38,280 nucleotides of DNA from assembly GCA_021738505.1 (NCBI GenBank), contig JAIPBW010000029.1, positions 1 to 38,280 on the forward strand, written 5' to 3'. Positions 25,020 through 33,283 of this stretch are shown here, piece after piece. A program made the translations under genes and the position numbers. Origin of the DNA: Bacteroidales bacterium (lineage in GTDB: Bacteria; Bacteroidota; Bacteroidia; Bacteroidales; PWNQ01). Position 1 is the stretch's first letter; every line of letters starts with the position of its first letter. The notes beneath the pieces are model-generated. The model saw nothing but the letters and a program-made list of their open reading frames with translations. It was not told the DNA's origin and made no database searches.

Positions 25020-25047
25020 CAAAAATAACCCATTTTTTATAATCAAC
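25020..25047 (-). promoter_or_regulatory. Promoter overlapping the S4 gene start
   Basis: Minus-strand TATTTTTG (25020-25027) is a perfect -7 box, with GTTG (25044-25047) upstream. The expected +1 falls within a few bases of the ATG at 25015. Confidence 0.45.
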
Positions 25048-25240
25048 CGCTAACGTAGTTCTGCATTCATCGTTTACCCTGATTTAAAAAGATCGCCGGC
25101 AAATGTTAAAATTTATGATGTAATCAGATTGAAGGAGTACAAGCAAAATGATGCAAAGCATAATGAAACATATAAAAAACAGTATTCTATGATTACATCA
25201 ACAGCATTAAAGAATCTTACTAAATTCATGAATAAATACT

Positions 25241-25264
25241 TATTTTTGCACACGACCAAAAGGA
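25241..25264 (+). promoter_or_regulatory. -7 element and unusual Shine-Dalgarno site before surE
   Basis: TATTTTTG (25241-25248) is a perfect -7 box. AAAGGAG (about 25258-25264), placed 7 nt before the ATG, resembles a true Shine-Dalgarno sequence, unlike the A-rich leaders of most genes in the window. Confidence 0.5.
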
Positions 25265-25270
25265 GATATT

Positions 25271-26041
25271 ATGAGTAGACCATTGATATTAGTTACCAAC
25301 GATGATGGAATAAATGCTGCAGGAGTTAATGCCCTGGCGGATTTTGTCAGCGAAATAGGAGATGTAGTTGTTGTGGCACCTGACCAACCACGCTCAGGAC
25401 AAAGTCATTCAATTACGATTGAAATACCACTAAAATATCAGCGGTTAAACCGGGAGTCGAAATATCCATTGTATACGTGTAACGGGACACCGGTAGATGC
25501 AGTTAAAATAGCTTCTCATTATATTCTTGACAGAAAACCCGACTTACTCGTTTCCGGGATTAATCATGGATCCAACTCATCGGTGAATATTATTTATTCC
25601 GGAACAGTTGCCGCTGTGCTTGAAGGAGCAATGGGCGGGATCCCATCCATTGGATTTTCGTTGTTGGATTATTCTCCTTTTGCCGACTTTCAACCGGCAA
25701 AACTTTATGTGCAAAAGATTGTTAACAAAGTGCTTGAAGAAGGATTACCCGAAGGAACGGCATTAAATGTTAACTTTCCATATACGAATGAAAAACCACT
25801 TAAAGGCATGCGAGTTTGCCGGCAAGCTAAGGCCAACTGGGAAGAAGACTTTGAAATAAGACAAGATCCCCATGGCCGTGAATATTTTTGGTTAAAAGGA
25901 AAGTTTCAAAATTTAGATGGTGGGCAGGATACAGATGAACACGCACTGGAAAATGGATATGTATCCATAGTCCCTGTTGAATTTGACTTTACAGCTCATT
26001 ATGCATTGAAACAGCTTAAAAAATGGGAAACCGATGATTAG
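25271..26041 (+). CDS. surE: 5'/3'-nucleotidase SurE
   Basis: The 256-residue metal-dependent nucleotidase removes phosphate from nucleoside monophosphates. Metal ligands are visible: TNDDG (D11, D12), S42 in PRSGQSHS and N98 in SGINHGSN. TCNGTPVDAVK and YSGTVAAVLEGA are further family signatures. Length is normal. In the cytoplasm it is linked to nucleotide salvage and stress survival. It is followed by an overlapping small membrane-protein gene (8-nt overlap) and then lpxB, a probable three-gene operon read from the promoter near 25241. Confidence 0.95.
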   Translation: MSRPLILVTNDDGINAAGVNALADFVSEIGDVVVVAPDQPRSGQSHSITIEIPLKYQRLNRESKYPLYTCNGTPVDAVKIASHYILDRKPDLLVSGINHGSNSSVNIIYSGTVAAVLEGAMGGIPSIGFSLLDYSPFADFQPAKLYVQKIVNKVLEEGLPEGTALNVNFPYTNEKPLKGMRVCRQAKANWEEDFEIRQDPHGREYFWLKGKFQNLDGGQDTDEHALENGYVSIVPVEFDFTAHYALKQLKKWETDD

Positions 26042-26324
26042 CTTTTTGAAAAAAGACACCTTTCTCTTAGGAATTATTCTGGGCCTTCTGGTGCCAGTAG
26101 TACTGTATTTTATCATTTTTTACGTAAATGGTTTTCTGGAAGACAGTACGGGTAAGGATTTTTTGACACAAAATACGACAATGCTGATTAGTATTGTGTT
26201 GAATGTGTTTGTGTTACGCTATTTTTTAGTCAACAAAAACAGGGAAAAAACCGGACGAGGAGTGTTGATGGCAACATTTGCATATAGTATTTTCTTTTTT
26301 ATCGTTTTCATGAAATCTTTTTAA
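26034..26324 (+). CDS. Small integral membrane protein of unknown function
   Basis: The 96-residue protein has three hydrophobic segments predicted to cross the membrane: about 11-32 (LLGIILGLLVPVVLYFII), about 48-64 (MLISIVLNVFVLRYFL) and about 77-93 (MATFAYSIFFFIVFM). Short polar loops separate them. No motif gives a function. It overlaps the surE end by 8 nt and ends one base before lpxB, so it is almost certainly co-translated with both. A role near lipid A or envelope biogenesis is possible from the neighbour only. Confidence 0.8.
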   Translation: MISFLKKDTFLLGIILGLLVPVVLYFIIFYVNGFLEDSTGKDFLTQNTTMLISIVLNVFVLRYFLVNKNREKTGRGVLMATFAYSIFFFIVFMKSF

Positions 26325-26325
26325 T

Positions 26326-27444
26326 ATGCGCTATTACATTATAGCAGGAGAAGCTTCCGGTGATATGCATGCAGCGAATTTAATGGGTGAAATTCAAAAC
26401 CTAGACACTCAGTGGGACTTTCGCTTTTGGGGTGGTGACCGGATGCAAGAAAAAGGAGGATTTCTGGTTAAACATTATAAATACCATTCCTTTATGGGGT
26501 TTGCAGAAGTGCTTACTCACCTGCCTGTGATTTTAAAAAATTTAAATCGCTGTAAACAAGATATCCTGAAATATAAGCCGGATGTATTGATCTTAGTCGA
26601 CTATCCCGGGTTTAACCTGAGAATAGCAGAATTTGCCCATAAACAAGGGATAAAAGTAGCCTATTATATTTCTCCTCAAATATGGGCATGGAAAGAAAAT
26701 CGCGTCCATAAAATAAAGAAAAATGTTGATAGCATGTTTGTTATATTGCCTTTTGAAAAAGAATTTTATAAGAAACATGATATGGATGTTACCTTTGTAG
26801 GTCATCCGTTATTAGATGAATTAAAGGCACGCAGACAGACATTTGATCACGAACAATTTAAAAAAGAAAACGAATTAGATGAGCGACCTGTGGTTGCTTT
26901 ATTACCCGGAAGCAGGAAACAAGAGATAAAACGAATGCTCCCGGTTATGGTTGATGTGGCAAATAAATATCCGGAATATCAATATGTTATTGCCGGCACA
27001 AAACACATTCCTGAACAGTTATATCGCAGTATTATTAAAAACCGCGATGTGACATTACTTACGGATAAGACATATCCCATATTGCAAATTGCTAAAGCCG
27101 GCATGATTACCTCAGGAACGGCTTCTTTGGAGACTGCCCTTTTTTATGTTCCTCAGCTTGTTATGTATAAAGCTTCCCGCTTATCCTATTGGATTGCAAA
27201 AAAACTGGTTAATCTAAATTATATCTCCGTAGCTAATTTAGTGTTTGACCGTGAGGTTTTTAAAGAGTTTATACAAAATGATTGCAATGTGTCCAATGTT
27301 TCAGGCGAATTGTATCGATTGTTAGTCGATCAGTCGTATCGTAAAAACATGCATGATTCTTATCAGCTGTTAGAAGAAAAATTAGGAGGAAGCGGCGCAT
27401 CGCAACACACGGCCAAAGGTATTGTGAAAATGGCTAAGAAATAG
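26326..27444 (+). CDS. lpxB: Lipid-A-disaccharide synthase
   Basis: The 372-residue GT19-family glycosyltransferase joins lipid X and UDP-2,3-diacylglucosamine to form the lipid A disaccharide on the inner membrane. The N-terminal signature IIAGEASGDMHAANLM (5-20) is diagnostic. VDYPGFNLRIA, YYISPQIWAWKENRVHKI, FVGHPLLDE, LLPGSRKQEI and the donor-site TSGTASLETAL follow in normal order. Length is typical. Third gene of the surE-membrane protein-lpxB operon. The identification is secure and shows that the organism makes lipid A. Confidence 0.96.
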   Translation: MRYYIIAGEASGDMHAANLMGEIQNLDTQWDFRFWGGDRMQEKGGFLVKHYKYHSFMGFAEVLTHLPVILKNLNRCKQDILKYKPDVLILVDYPGFNLRIAEFAHKQGIKVAYYISPQIWAWKENRVHKIKKNVDSMFVILPFEKEFYKKHDMDVTFVGHPLLDELKARRQTFDHEQFKKENELDERPVVALLPGSRKQEIKRMLPVMVDVANKYPEYQYVIAGTKHIPEQLYRSIIKNRDVTLLTDKTYPILQIAKAGMITSGTASLETALFYVPQLVMYKASRLSYWIAKKLVNLNYISVANLVFDREVFKEFIQNDCNVSNVSGELYRLLVDQSYRKNMHDSYQLLEEKLGGSGASQHTAKGIVKMAKK

Positions 27445-27495
27445 AAGTATAGTATTCATCTAGCTGTTGGTTTGGGTAAGAAAACTCTTGTAATA

Positions 27496-27528
27496 TTTGG
27501 TATTTGCCTTTTCTTTTTATTAAATTTG
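27496..27528 (+). promoter_or_regulatory. Promoter of the Ig-repeat protein
   Basis: TTTG (27496-27499) and TAAATTTG (27521-27528) are exact -33 and -7 matches with a 21-nt spacer. The promoter supports the ATG at 27553 over an upstream TTG in the same frame. Confidence 0.6.
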
Positions 27529-27552
27529 ACAAATAATCTAAAAAGAAAAGTT

Positions 27553-29322
27553 ATGTTTAAAAAAATTACCTTATTATTAATTCCGCTAATAGTACTTATT
27601 TCCTTTAATGTGAGTTTCTCGCAATCGCAAAAAGACCATGAGAAACGTTCATATACCGACTCGGATGGTAAGTTTTATATTAATAAAGACTTGCCTGTGT
27701 ATTTAAGATTATCAACTTCCAAAGAAAAAGATGCGGATTCTCATCTGCTGGAAAGCGAAAGCACAAAAGAATATGCTAACCCGATGTACTTTGATACAGA
27801 AGGAAAGAACACCATTCGCAGCCCTCATGCTGTTGATCAGGAATCGAAACAAACGGTTTATCCTAAACGTGATATTGTTTTCGAAGTTTATGCCGATGGT
27901 ATTGCGCCAAATACATCTTCAAAATTTTATGGAGCCCCAACACATTATAGTAGTGGGACACGTTATTATGGTAAAGGACTTAAAGTTGAACTGACATCCA
28001 ATGACGGCGTTTCCGGCGTGGAAAATATTTGGCAGTCAATTAATCAGGAGAGTTACAAAAAATACAACAGTGATATCAATATGAATTCTGAAGGCAATTT
28101 CACATTGTTGTATTATGCCAATGACATGGTGGGTAACGCTGAAGAACCAAATGAAAAACAATTCGTTGTTGACAGGAGCGCTCCGGAAACAAATTATTCC
28201 ACCAGTCAGCCTAAACTCAATGATATTCTTTCTCCTAAAGCAAAAATATCGCTTTCTAAATCAGATAATTTGTCAGGAGTTAAGGTTACACGCTATGGGT
28301 TTGATGGCGAGGCCAATAGAACGTATTATAACTCCATTTCTTTGTCCAAATTAAGTGATGGAAATCATACCCTGACATTCCATACTACTGATAATGTAGA
28401 TAATAAAGAAACAGCCAATACTTATGATTTTTATCTGGACAGAACGCCACCCGAAATCTCAAGTGAAATTGTTGGCGACATGCACAAAGGAAGAAATACA
28501 TATATATCTTCCCGCACAAAAATTAAATTGAAAGCCAAAGATAATAAAGCAGGTGTAAAAGAAATCCGCTACTCAGTCGACGGACAAAGCTATACAACCT
28601 ATAATAACACTTTTAAGATGCCGGATAATACGGGTAGTCATTCTGTGAAATATTATTCTGAAGATAAGGTAACCAACAGAAACAAAGCAAAATACGTAAA
28701 TGTACCTTCCTCCGGTCCATTATATATGGACAACAGAAAACCATCAACATCCATTAGCTATGGCAAACCACAATTTTTTAACAGAGACACGCTCTTTGTG
28801 AATAAAACCACGGATATTACTCTATCTCCAAGAGATGCTCATTCAGGAGTAAAGATCACTCATTATAAAGTAGACGGTGGTTCAGAAAAAACCTATAATA
28901 GTCCTTTCACAATATCCCAAGAAGGATATCATACAATTGAGTTCCGCACAAAAGATAATGTGAACAATCTGGAGAGTTTCAAAGAAAGCAACGTCTTTGT
29001 AGATAATACTCCTCCGGATATTTATACAAACTTTAGCATCAATTCCATCGGGAAAAAACAAAAAGATGGTAAAAGCTATAACGTTTATCCAAGATATACA
29101 CGCTTATATATAGGTGCTACAGATAAATATTCCGGAAACAATAAAATTTATTATTCGATAAATGGTAGTGAATTTGAAGAATACTCAAGTCCTTATACTT
29201 TAGATGTTTCTGAGGTAGACCATTTTAAAGAAGAGAAATTTTATAAGGTTGATATTAAAGTAGAAGATAAACTTGGAAATGAAGCCAATACTACAGTTCA
29301 TTTCTTTGTTGAAGAGGAATAA
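27553..29322 (+). CDS. Exported Ig-like/OmpL47-type repeat protein
   Basis: The 589-residue product has a signal peptide (about 1-23: MFKKITLLLIPLIVLISF, cleaved near SFS-QS). After a unique N-terminal region (about 25-150), it carries repeated beta-sandwich modules of about 100 residues. Each has a D-x-x-S/A-G-V-K core and a Y-x-x-D-G turn: DNLSGVKVTRYGFDG, DNKAGVKEIRYSVDG, DAHSGVKITHYKVDGG and DKYSGNNKIYYSING. Linkers of the type VDRSAP, LDRTPPEIS and VDNTPPDIY separate them. This pattern matches OmpL47-type beta-barrel/Ig-like modules. It lacks a T9SS C-terminal signal, so periplasmic or outer-membrane association is more likely than secretion. Function unknown. It has its own promoter and terminator. 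Confidence 0.8.
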   Translation: MFKKITLLLIPLIVLISFNVSFSQSQKDHEKRSYTDSDGKFYINKDLPVYLRLSTSKEKDADSHLLESESTKEYANPMYFDTEGKNTIRSPHAVDQESKQTVYPKRDIVFEVYADGIAPNTSSKFYGAPTHYSSGTRYYGKGLKVELTSNDGVSGVENIWQSINQESYKKYNSDINMNSEGNFTLLYYANDMVGNAEEPNEKQFVVDRSAPETNYSTSQPKLNDILSPKAKISLSKSDNLSGVKVTRYGFDGEANRTYYNSISLSKLSDGNHTLTFHTTDNVDNKETANTYDFYLDRTPPEISSEIVGDMHKGRNTYISSRTKIKLKAKDNKAGVKEIRYSVDGQSYTTYNNTFKMPDNTGSHSVKYYSEDKVTNRNKAKYVNVPSSGPLYMDNRKPSTSISYGKPQFFNRDTLFVNKTTDITLSPRDAHSGVKITHYKVDGGSEKTYNSPFTISQEGYHTIEFRTKDNVNNLESFKESNVFVDNTPPDIYTNFSINSIGKKQKDGKSYNVYPRYTRLYIGATDKYSGNNKIYYSINGSEFEEYSSPYTLDVSEVDHFKEEKFYKVDIKVEDKLGNEANTTVHFFVEEE

Positions 29323-29360
29323 TAAGGTTCTGTTTTATTTCTTAATAGATAGATACATTA

Positions 29361-29395
29361 AGGTGCATTCATTTGATGAGTGCACCTTTTAATTT
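29361..29395 (+). terminator. Intrinsic terminator after the Ig-repeat gene
   Basis: AGGTGCATTCAT (29361-29372) pairs with ATGAGTGCACCT (29376-29387) over 12 bp with one T-G pair and a 3-nt loop, followed by a T-rich tract. Confidence 0.85.
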
Positions 29396-29410
29396 TTCTT
29401 TTCTTATTCT

Positions 29411-29442
29411 TTTCAATACCAAAAAGGAATTTTGTATATTTG
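29411..29442 (+). promoter_or_regulatory. Promoter of the isocitrate-dehydrogenase-family gene
   Basis: TATATTTG (29435-29442) is a perfect -7 box. TTTC (29411-29414) lies 20 nt upstream as a 3-of-4 -33 match. An in-frame ATG at 29373 lies upstream of this promoter and inside the preceding terminator, so it cannot be the start. Confidence 0.6.
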
Positions 29443-29468
29443 AGAACAGAACTAAAAAAATAATATTT

Positions 29469-30668
29469 ATGGCAAAAAAACACACTATTGTAAAATTACC
29501 CGGCGATGGAATTGGCAGGGTTGTTCTTGAAGAAGCTATTCGCGTTCTGGAAGCCGCGGGTTTTGATGCAGATTATGTTGAAGGTGATATCGGATGGGAG
29601 TTTTGGAAAACCGAAGGAAATCCGTTACCGCAACGCACCATCGATTTGATTAAGAAACACAAAACGGCTCTTTTTGGTGCAATTACTTCTAAACCTAAAG
29701 ATGCAGCTCTGGAAGAGCTAAACCCTGAATTGCAAAACAAAGGGTATGTTTATAGCAGTCCTATTGTAGGACTTCGCCAGCATTTTAATCTTGATATTTG
29801 TCAACGTCCCTGTAAAACATACAAAGGCAATCCATTGAATTTCATTCGCCGCGATGGCAAGGGCGGTACTGAAGAACCGGAGATTGACGCAGTGATTTTC
29901 CGTCAAAATACAGAAGGTTTATATGGCGGTGTGGAATGGTCTGATCCGCCAAAGCAAATTCATGATGCGCTGATGACACATCCGAAGTTCCAGAAAAATT
30001 TCGGTGAGGTGGCTAAAGAAGAAATTTCAATATCTACACGAATATTTACCCAAAAGGCTACGGAACGTATTCTCAGAGCCGCTTTTGAGCATGCTAAAAA
30101 GTTTGGCTATAAGTCGGTTACTGTTTGCGAAAAACCGAACGTCATCCGCGAAACCTCCGGAATGATGTTTGCCATGGCCAAAGAAATCCAAAAGAAAGAT
30201 TATCCCAATATTGAACTTTGGAATACCAATATAGATGCACAAATGATGTGGCTGACAAAAACTCCGGAAAACTACGGCGTTATTGTTTCCGGTAATATGT
30301 TCGGCGATATCGTATCTGATGGCTATGCCGGATTAATCGGAGGACTCGGCTTTGCATGTTCCGCTCAGATCAATCCCGATAATGGTATTGGTGTGTTTGA
30401 GCCGACACATGGCTCTGCTCCAAAATATGCCCAATATGATGTCTCGATCACGAATCCGGTGGCTATGATCGCCTCTGCATGCCTGATGCTTGATCATGTT
30501 AAAGAATATGATATGGCTGAGCGAATAAGAAATGCTGTTGCTCAGGTTATAGCTGAAGGAGAGGTGCGCACCTATGATATGATGAAACTTAAGGGAAGCC
30601 CCGATGTAACAAAGCAAGGCGCTGCTTCTACTCAACAAATGGCAGACGCAATTATCAGAAAATTATAG
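29469..30668 (+). CDS. Isocitrate/isopropylmalate-type dehydrogenase, probably isocitrate dehydrogenase
   Basis: The 399-residue cytoplasmic beta-decarboxylating dehydrogenase has VKLPGDGIGRVV at the N-terminus, NTEGLYGGVEW, the catalytic-region VCEKPNVIRETSG, and NMFGDIVSDGYAGLIGG with metal-binding aspartates. HGSAPKYA (314-321) matches the Lys-Tyr pair that E. coli IDH uses to bind NADP phosphate, so NADP use is likely. The substrate loop is SPIVGLR (97-103) instead of the usual IDH SLNVALR; this form is seen in homoisocitrate and some isopropylmalate dehydrogenases, so substrate is not certain. The nearby aconitase-family gene supports a citrate-to-2-oxoglutarate role. Start chosen at 29469 because its promoter lies at 29411-29442. 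Confidence 0.82.
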   Translation: MAKKHTIVKLPGDGIGRVVLEEAIRVLEAAGFDADYVEGDIGWEFWKTEGNPLPQRTIDLIKKHKTALFGAITSKPKDAALEELNPELQNKGYVYSSPIVGLRQHFNLDICQRPCKTYKGNPLNFIRRDGKGGTEEPEIDAVIFRQNTEGLYGGVEWSDPPKQIHDALMTHPKFQKNFGEVAKEEISISTRIFTQKATERILRAAFEHAKKFGYKSVTVCEKPNVIRETSGMMFAMAKEIQKKDYPNIELWNTNIDAQMMWLTKTPENYGVIVSGNMFGDIVSDGYAGLIGGLGFACSAQINPDNGIGVFEPTHGSAPKYAQYDVSITNPVAMIASACLMLDHVKEYDMAERIRNAVAQVIAEGEVRTYDMMKLKGSPDVTKQGAASTQQMADAIIRKL

Positions 30669-30678
30669 TGGACTAACG

Positions 30679-30716
30679 AAAACCAGGAAAATAGCATAGC
30701 TATTTTTCTGGTTTTT
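30679..30716 (+). terminator. Intrinsic terminator between the dehydrogenase and HD genes
   Basis: AAAACCAGGAAAATAGC (about 30678-30694) and GCTATTTTTCTGGTTTT (about 30698-30714) form a long stem with one mismatch and an ATA loop, followed by T residues. It separates the dehydrogenase from the HD-aconitase pair at least partly. Confidence 0.75.
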
Positions 30717-30738
30717 ATAAGTATAAAAATTATAGCTT

Positions 30739-31296
30739 ATGAATAAAGAAGTGCTAGAATTATGGCCTGAAATAAAATGGATCCACAATGATGAGCTGCA
30801 GGCACAAACAGCCAGAACCTGGGAATTAGCTTTGGAACGAAGTGTGCTAAAAGCAGAAGATCTAAAGCGTATCCCTTTTACTTTGCTTGTCGGACCGGAA
30901 TTAAAAGTAACGTTTATGGATCATAAACGTTCCGTAGTCCATATTGCCAAAGAAGCAGGTGAAAAAATTAATGACATGTATCACGGGGAGCTTAAAGCGG
31001 ATATGGATGTACTTATCGCCGGAGCTATTCTTGCTGATGTGGGAAAGCTACTGGAATATGTGCTTGATGAACAAGGCAACGCGATACAGGGAGATTATGG
31101 TAAATATCTCAGGCATCCTTTCAGTGGGGTTTCCCTCGCCGAAGAAGCAGGAGTGCCGCCTGAAGTTTGCCACATTATTGCCACACACGCCAAAGAAGGC
31201 GACATGGTGAAAAGAACAACGGAAGCTTATCTGGTGCATCACGCTGACTTTATGACTTTTTTACCGTTTAAAGAGCGCCTGGAAATAAAGAAATAA
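30739..31296 (+). CDS. HD-domain-like protein with degenerate metal site
   Basis: The 185-residue cytoplasmic protein has the HD phosphohydrolase layout: His region DHKRSVVHIAK (61-71), core AGAILADVGKLLEY (94-107), RHPFSG (125-130), ATHAKEG (148-154) and HHAD (167-170). In the core the usual HD dyad is replaced by A99-D100, so the His that names the family is absent, while the other metal-site His/Asp positions are kept. It may have altered metal binding, bind but not cleave a phosphorylated ligand, or be inactive. It lies 21 nt before the aconitase-family gene, so the two are probably co-transcribed. No substrate can be named. Confidence 0.75.
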   Translation: MNKEVLELWPEIKWIHNDELQAQTARTWELALERSVLKAEDLKRIPFTLLVGPELKVTFMDHKRSVVHIAKEAGEKINDMYHGELKADMDVLIAGAILADVGKLLEYVLDEQGNAIQGDYGKYLRHPFSGVSLAEEAGVPPEVCHIIATHAKEGDMVKRTTEAYLVHHADFMTFLPFKERLEIKK

Positions 31297-31317
31297 GAAT
31301 TTAAAATTGATATTACC

Positions 31318-33141
31318 ATGGGGAAAACACTAATTGAAAAAATTCTGGCAAACCATTCAGATAAAGAAGAAGTAAATCCGGGTGAAATTATTGATATTGC
31401 AATTGATACACGGGTAGCAAGAGACTTTGGAGGAGCTAACGTCGTGAAAAATCTGGAAAATCATAATTTATCTGTTGACAACCCGGAAAAAACGTTTTTT
31501 ACTTTTGATACGAACCCTGGTGGCAGCGATCAGAAATATGCTGCTAATCAGCAGTATTGCCGGCTTTTTGCACGGCGGAATAATATAAAAATCTTTGATA
31601 TCAACAAAGGGATAGGGACACATCAGGCTATTGATGACGGACTGGTGTGGCCGGGGAGTACTTTTGTTTCCACGGACTCACATTCCAATATCATGGGAGC
31701 TATCGGAGCTTTTGGCCAGGGACTTGGCGATAAAGATATGGCCGCTGTCTGGGCTTATGGGTCTATCTGGTACAAAGTGCCTCCCTCTGTAAAACTCAAT
31801 TTTCAGGGAAAACGTCCGGCAGATGTTACTGCAAAAGATATTGTTTTAAATCTGCTTTCCCGCTTTGGAGCAAGTACATTGCTGGGAACCGCCGTGGAAT
31901 TTACCGGAGAATCAATTGAAAAGCTTTCCCTGGATGAGCGTATTACAATTGCTTCCATGGGTACCGAAATGGGAGCCATCAGTTTGTTGTTTACTCCCAA
32001 CAATCATATTCTGGAAACACTAAAACAACGCTCCGGCAATGAATATCAGATGATCCAGGCCGATGATGATGCGCAATACAGAGAGGAATATCAGATCAAT
32101 ATTGAAGAATTTGAACCCATGGTTGCCAGGCCCGGACATCCCCATGATGACGTGGCTTTGAAGAGTCTTAAAAAAACAAAAATTGACTCCGCATTTATTG
32201 GTTCCTGCACAAATGGCAGGATGGAAGATTTACGTGTAGCTGCCGCTATTTTAGAAAATCGCAAAGTGGCCCCGGGAGTGGTTTTAAAAATTGTTCCTTC
32301 AACAGATGCTATCTGGCAACAAGCCATGGAAGAAGGTTTGATTGCTACATTTAAAGAGGCAGGAGTGCTGGTTTCTAATGCGGGTTGCGCAGGTTGCGCA
32401 GCCGGCCAGGTCGGCCAAAATGGTCCCGGAGAAGTAACCATATCCACCGGAAATCGCAACTTTGCCGGTAAGCAAGGCAAAGGAGAAGTGTACCTGGCCT
32501 CACCGGCTGTAGTTACCGCAAGTGCCGTTGCCGGCTATATTACTACTCCGGATCAAATCCCGGAGGAACCCATGGTATTTGATAGTGAACCGATAGACAC
32601 CGGAAAGGATACAGCCGGAAAATCTAAAACGCAAGAAAAGAAAAAGCCTACAGTAGTGGAAGGCAAAAGTTGGTTCGTCGATAAAGATGATATTGATACA
32701 GACATGATTTTCCATAATCGTTATCTGCATATCACCGATATGCATGAAATGGGACAATATACATTTGATAATCTCGAAGGATGGGAAGATTTTTCCGAAA
32801 AAGCCCAACCCGGCGATATTATTATTACGGGTAAGAATTTTGGTGCCGGTAGTTCCCGCCAACAAGCAGTGGACTGCTTTAAGTCCCTGGGGATAACTTG
32901 TATTTTAGCTCAATCCTATGGAGCTATTTATGAAAGAAATGCAATTAACGCTGCAATGCCGGTACTTACTTATGACCCTGAAGCTCTCCAGGAAATTGAT
33001 TATCAAAATGGAGATAAGGTGCGCGTTGATTTTATTAATGGAAAAATTACCAACCTGAAAAATAACAAGACAGCTGCTATTGATCCTTTTTATGATGTTC
33101 AGCACGATATCTACCAAAGAGGGGGGTTGCTGAATGGATAG
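31318..33141 (+). CDS. Aconitase-family hydro-lyase, LeuC-LeuD type fused in one chain
   Basis: The 607-residue [4Fe-4S] isomerase/hydratase has a LeuC-like large domain (about 1-420) with cluster cysteines C297 (SCTNGR), C357 and C360 (GCAGCAAGQ). FVSTDSHSNIMGAIGAFGQG is the substrate-binding stretch. A linker of about 25 polar residues joins it to a LeuD-like swivel domain (about 440-600) with DIDTDMIFHNRYLHI and GKNFGAGSSRQQA (505-517). Most relatives are two separate subunits; here they are one polypeptide. The substrate-specificity loop reads YLHI (469-472), which I do not recognise from characterised isopropylmalate or homoaconitate enzymes. Linkage to an IDH-like gene favours aconitate hydratase (citrate to isocitrate), but isopropylmalate or homoaconitate isomerase cannot be excluded. 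Confidence 0.82.
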   Translation: MGKTLIEKILANHSDKEEVNPGEIIDIAIDTRVARDFGGANVVKNLENHNLSVDNPEKTFFTFDTNPGGSDQKYAANQQYCRLFARRNNIKIFDINKGIGTHQAIDDGLVWPGSTFVSTDSHSNIMGAIGAFGQGLGDKDMAAVWAYGSIWYKVPPSVKLNFQGKRPADVTAKDIVLNLLSRFGASTLLGTAVEFTGESIEKLSLDERITIASMGTEMGAISLLFTPNNHILETLKQRSGNEYQMIQADDDAQYREEYQINIEEFEPMVARPGHPHDDVALKSLKKTKIDSAFIGSCTNGRMEDLRVAAAILENRKVAPGVVLKIVPSTDAIWQQAMEEGLIATFKEAGVLVSNAGCAGCAAGQVGQNGPGEVTISTGNRNFAGKQGKGEVYLASPAVVTASAVAGYITTPDQIPEEPMVFDSEPIDTGKDTAGKSKTQEKKKPTVVEGKSWFVDKDDIDTDMIFHNRYLHITDMHEMGQYTFDNLEGWEDFSEKAQPGDIIITGKNFGAGSSRQQAVDCFKSLGITCILAQSYGAIYERNAINAAMPVLTYDPEALQEIDYQNGDKVRVDFINGKITNLKNNKTAAIDPFYDVQHDIYQRGGLLNG

Positions 33142-33164
33142 TTTTTTTTAATTTTGTGCGGAAA

Positions 33165-33184
33165 ACCATAACAAAAATTATGGT
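33165..33184. repeat. Hairpin in the gcvT upstream region
   Basis: ACCATAA (33165-33171) and TTATGGT (33178-33184) form a perfect 7-bp stem. No T run follows, so it is not a classical terminator. A weak -7 candidate TATTATTG (33223-33230) lies downstream. Confidence 0.4.
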
Positions 33185-33283
33185 AGTCAGAAATCTATTT
33201 ATAAAACTGACCATCTATAAGTTATTATTGCACAGAGCAATTCGATAATGGCCGGTTTGCACAAATGATAAAAAAAACAAAAG

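Noticed and set aside
27472-27552. TTG-initiated N-terminal extension of the Ig-repeat protein
   Set aside because: A consensus promoter lies inside it (27496-27528), and the ATG at 27553 begins a typical signal peptide.
29373-29468. N-terminal extension of the dehydrogenase
   Set aside because: The ATG lies in the loop of the preceding terminator and upstream of the gene's own promoter; homologs start near MAKKHTIVKLPGDG.
33165-33184. Terminator after the aconitase-family gene
   Set aside because: The hairpin has only 7 AT-rich pairs and no T tract.
33142-33283. Glycine riboswitch before gcvT
   Set aside because: No paired glycine-aptamer-like GG-rich conserved core was visible; only a short AT-rich hairpin is present.
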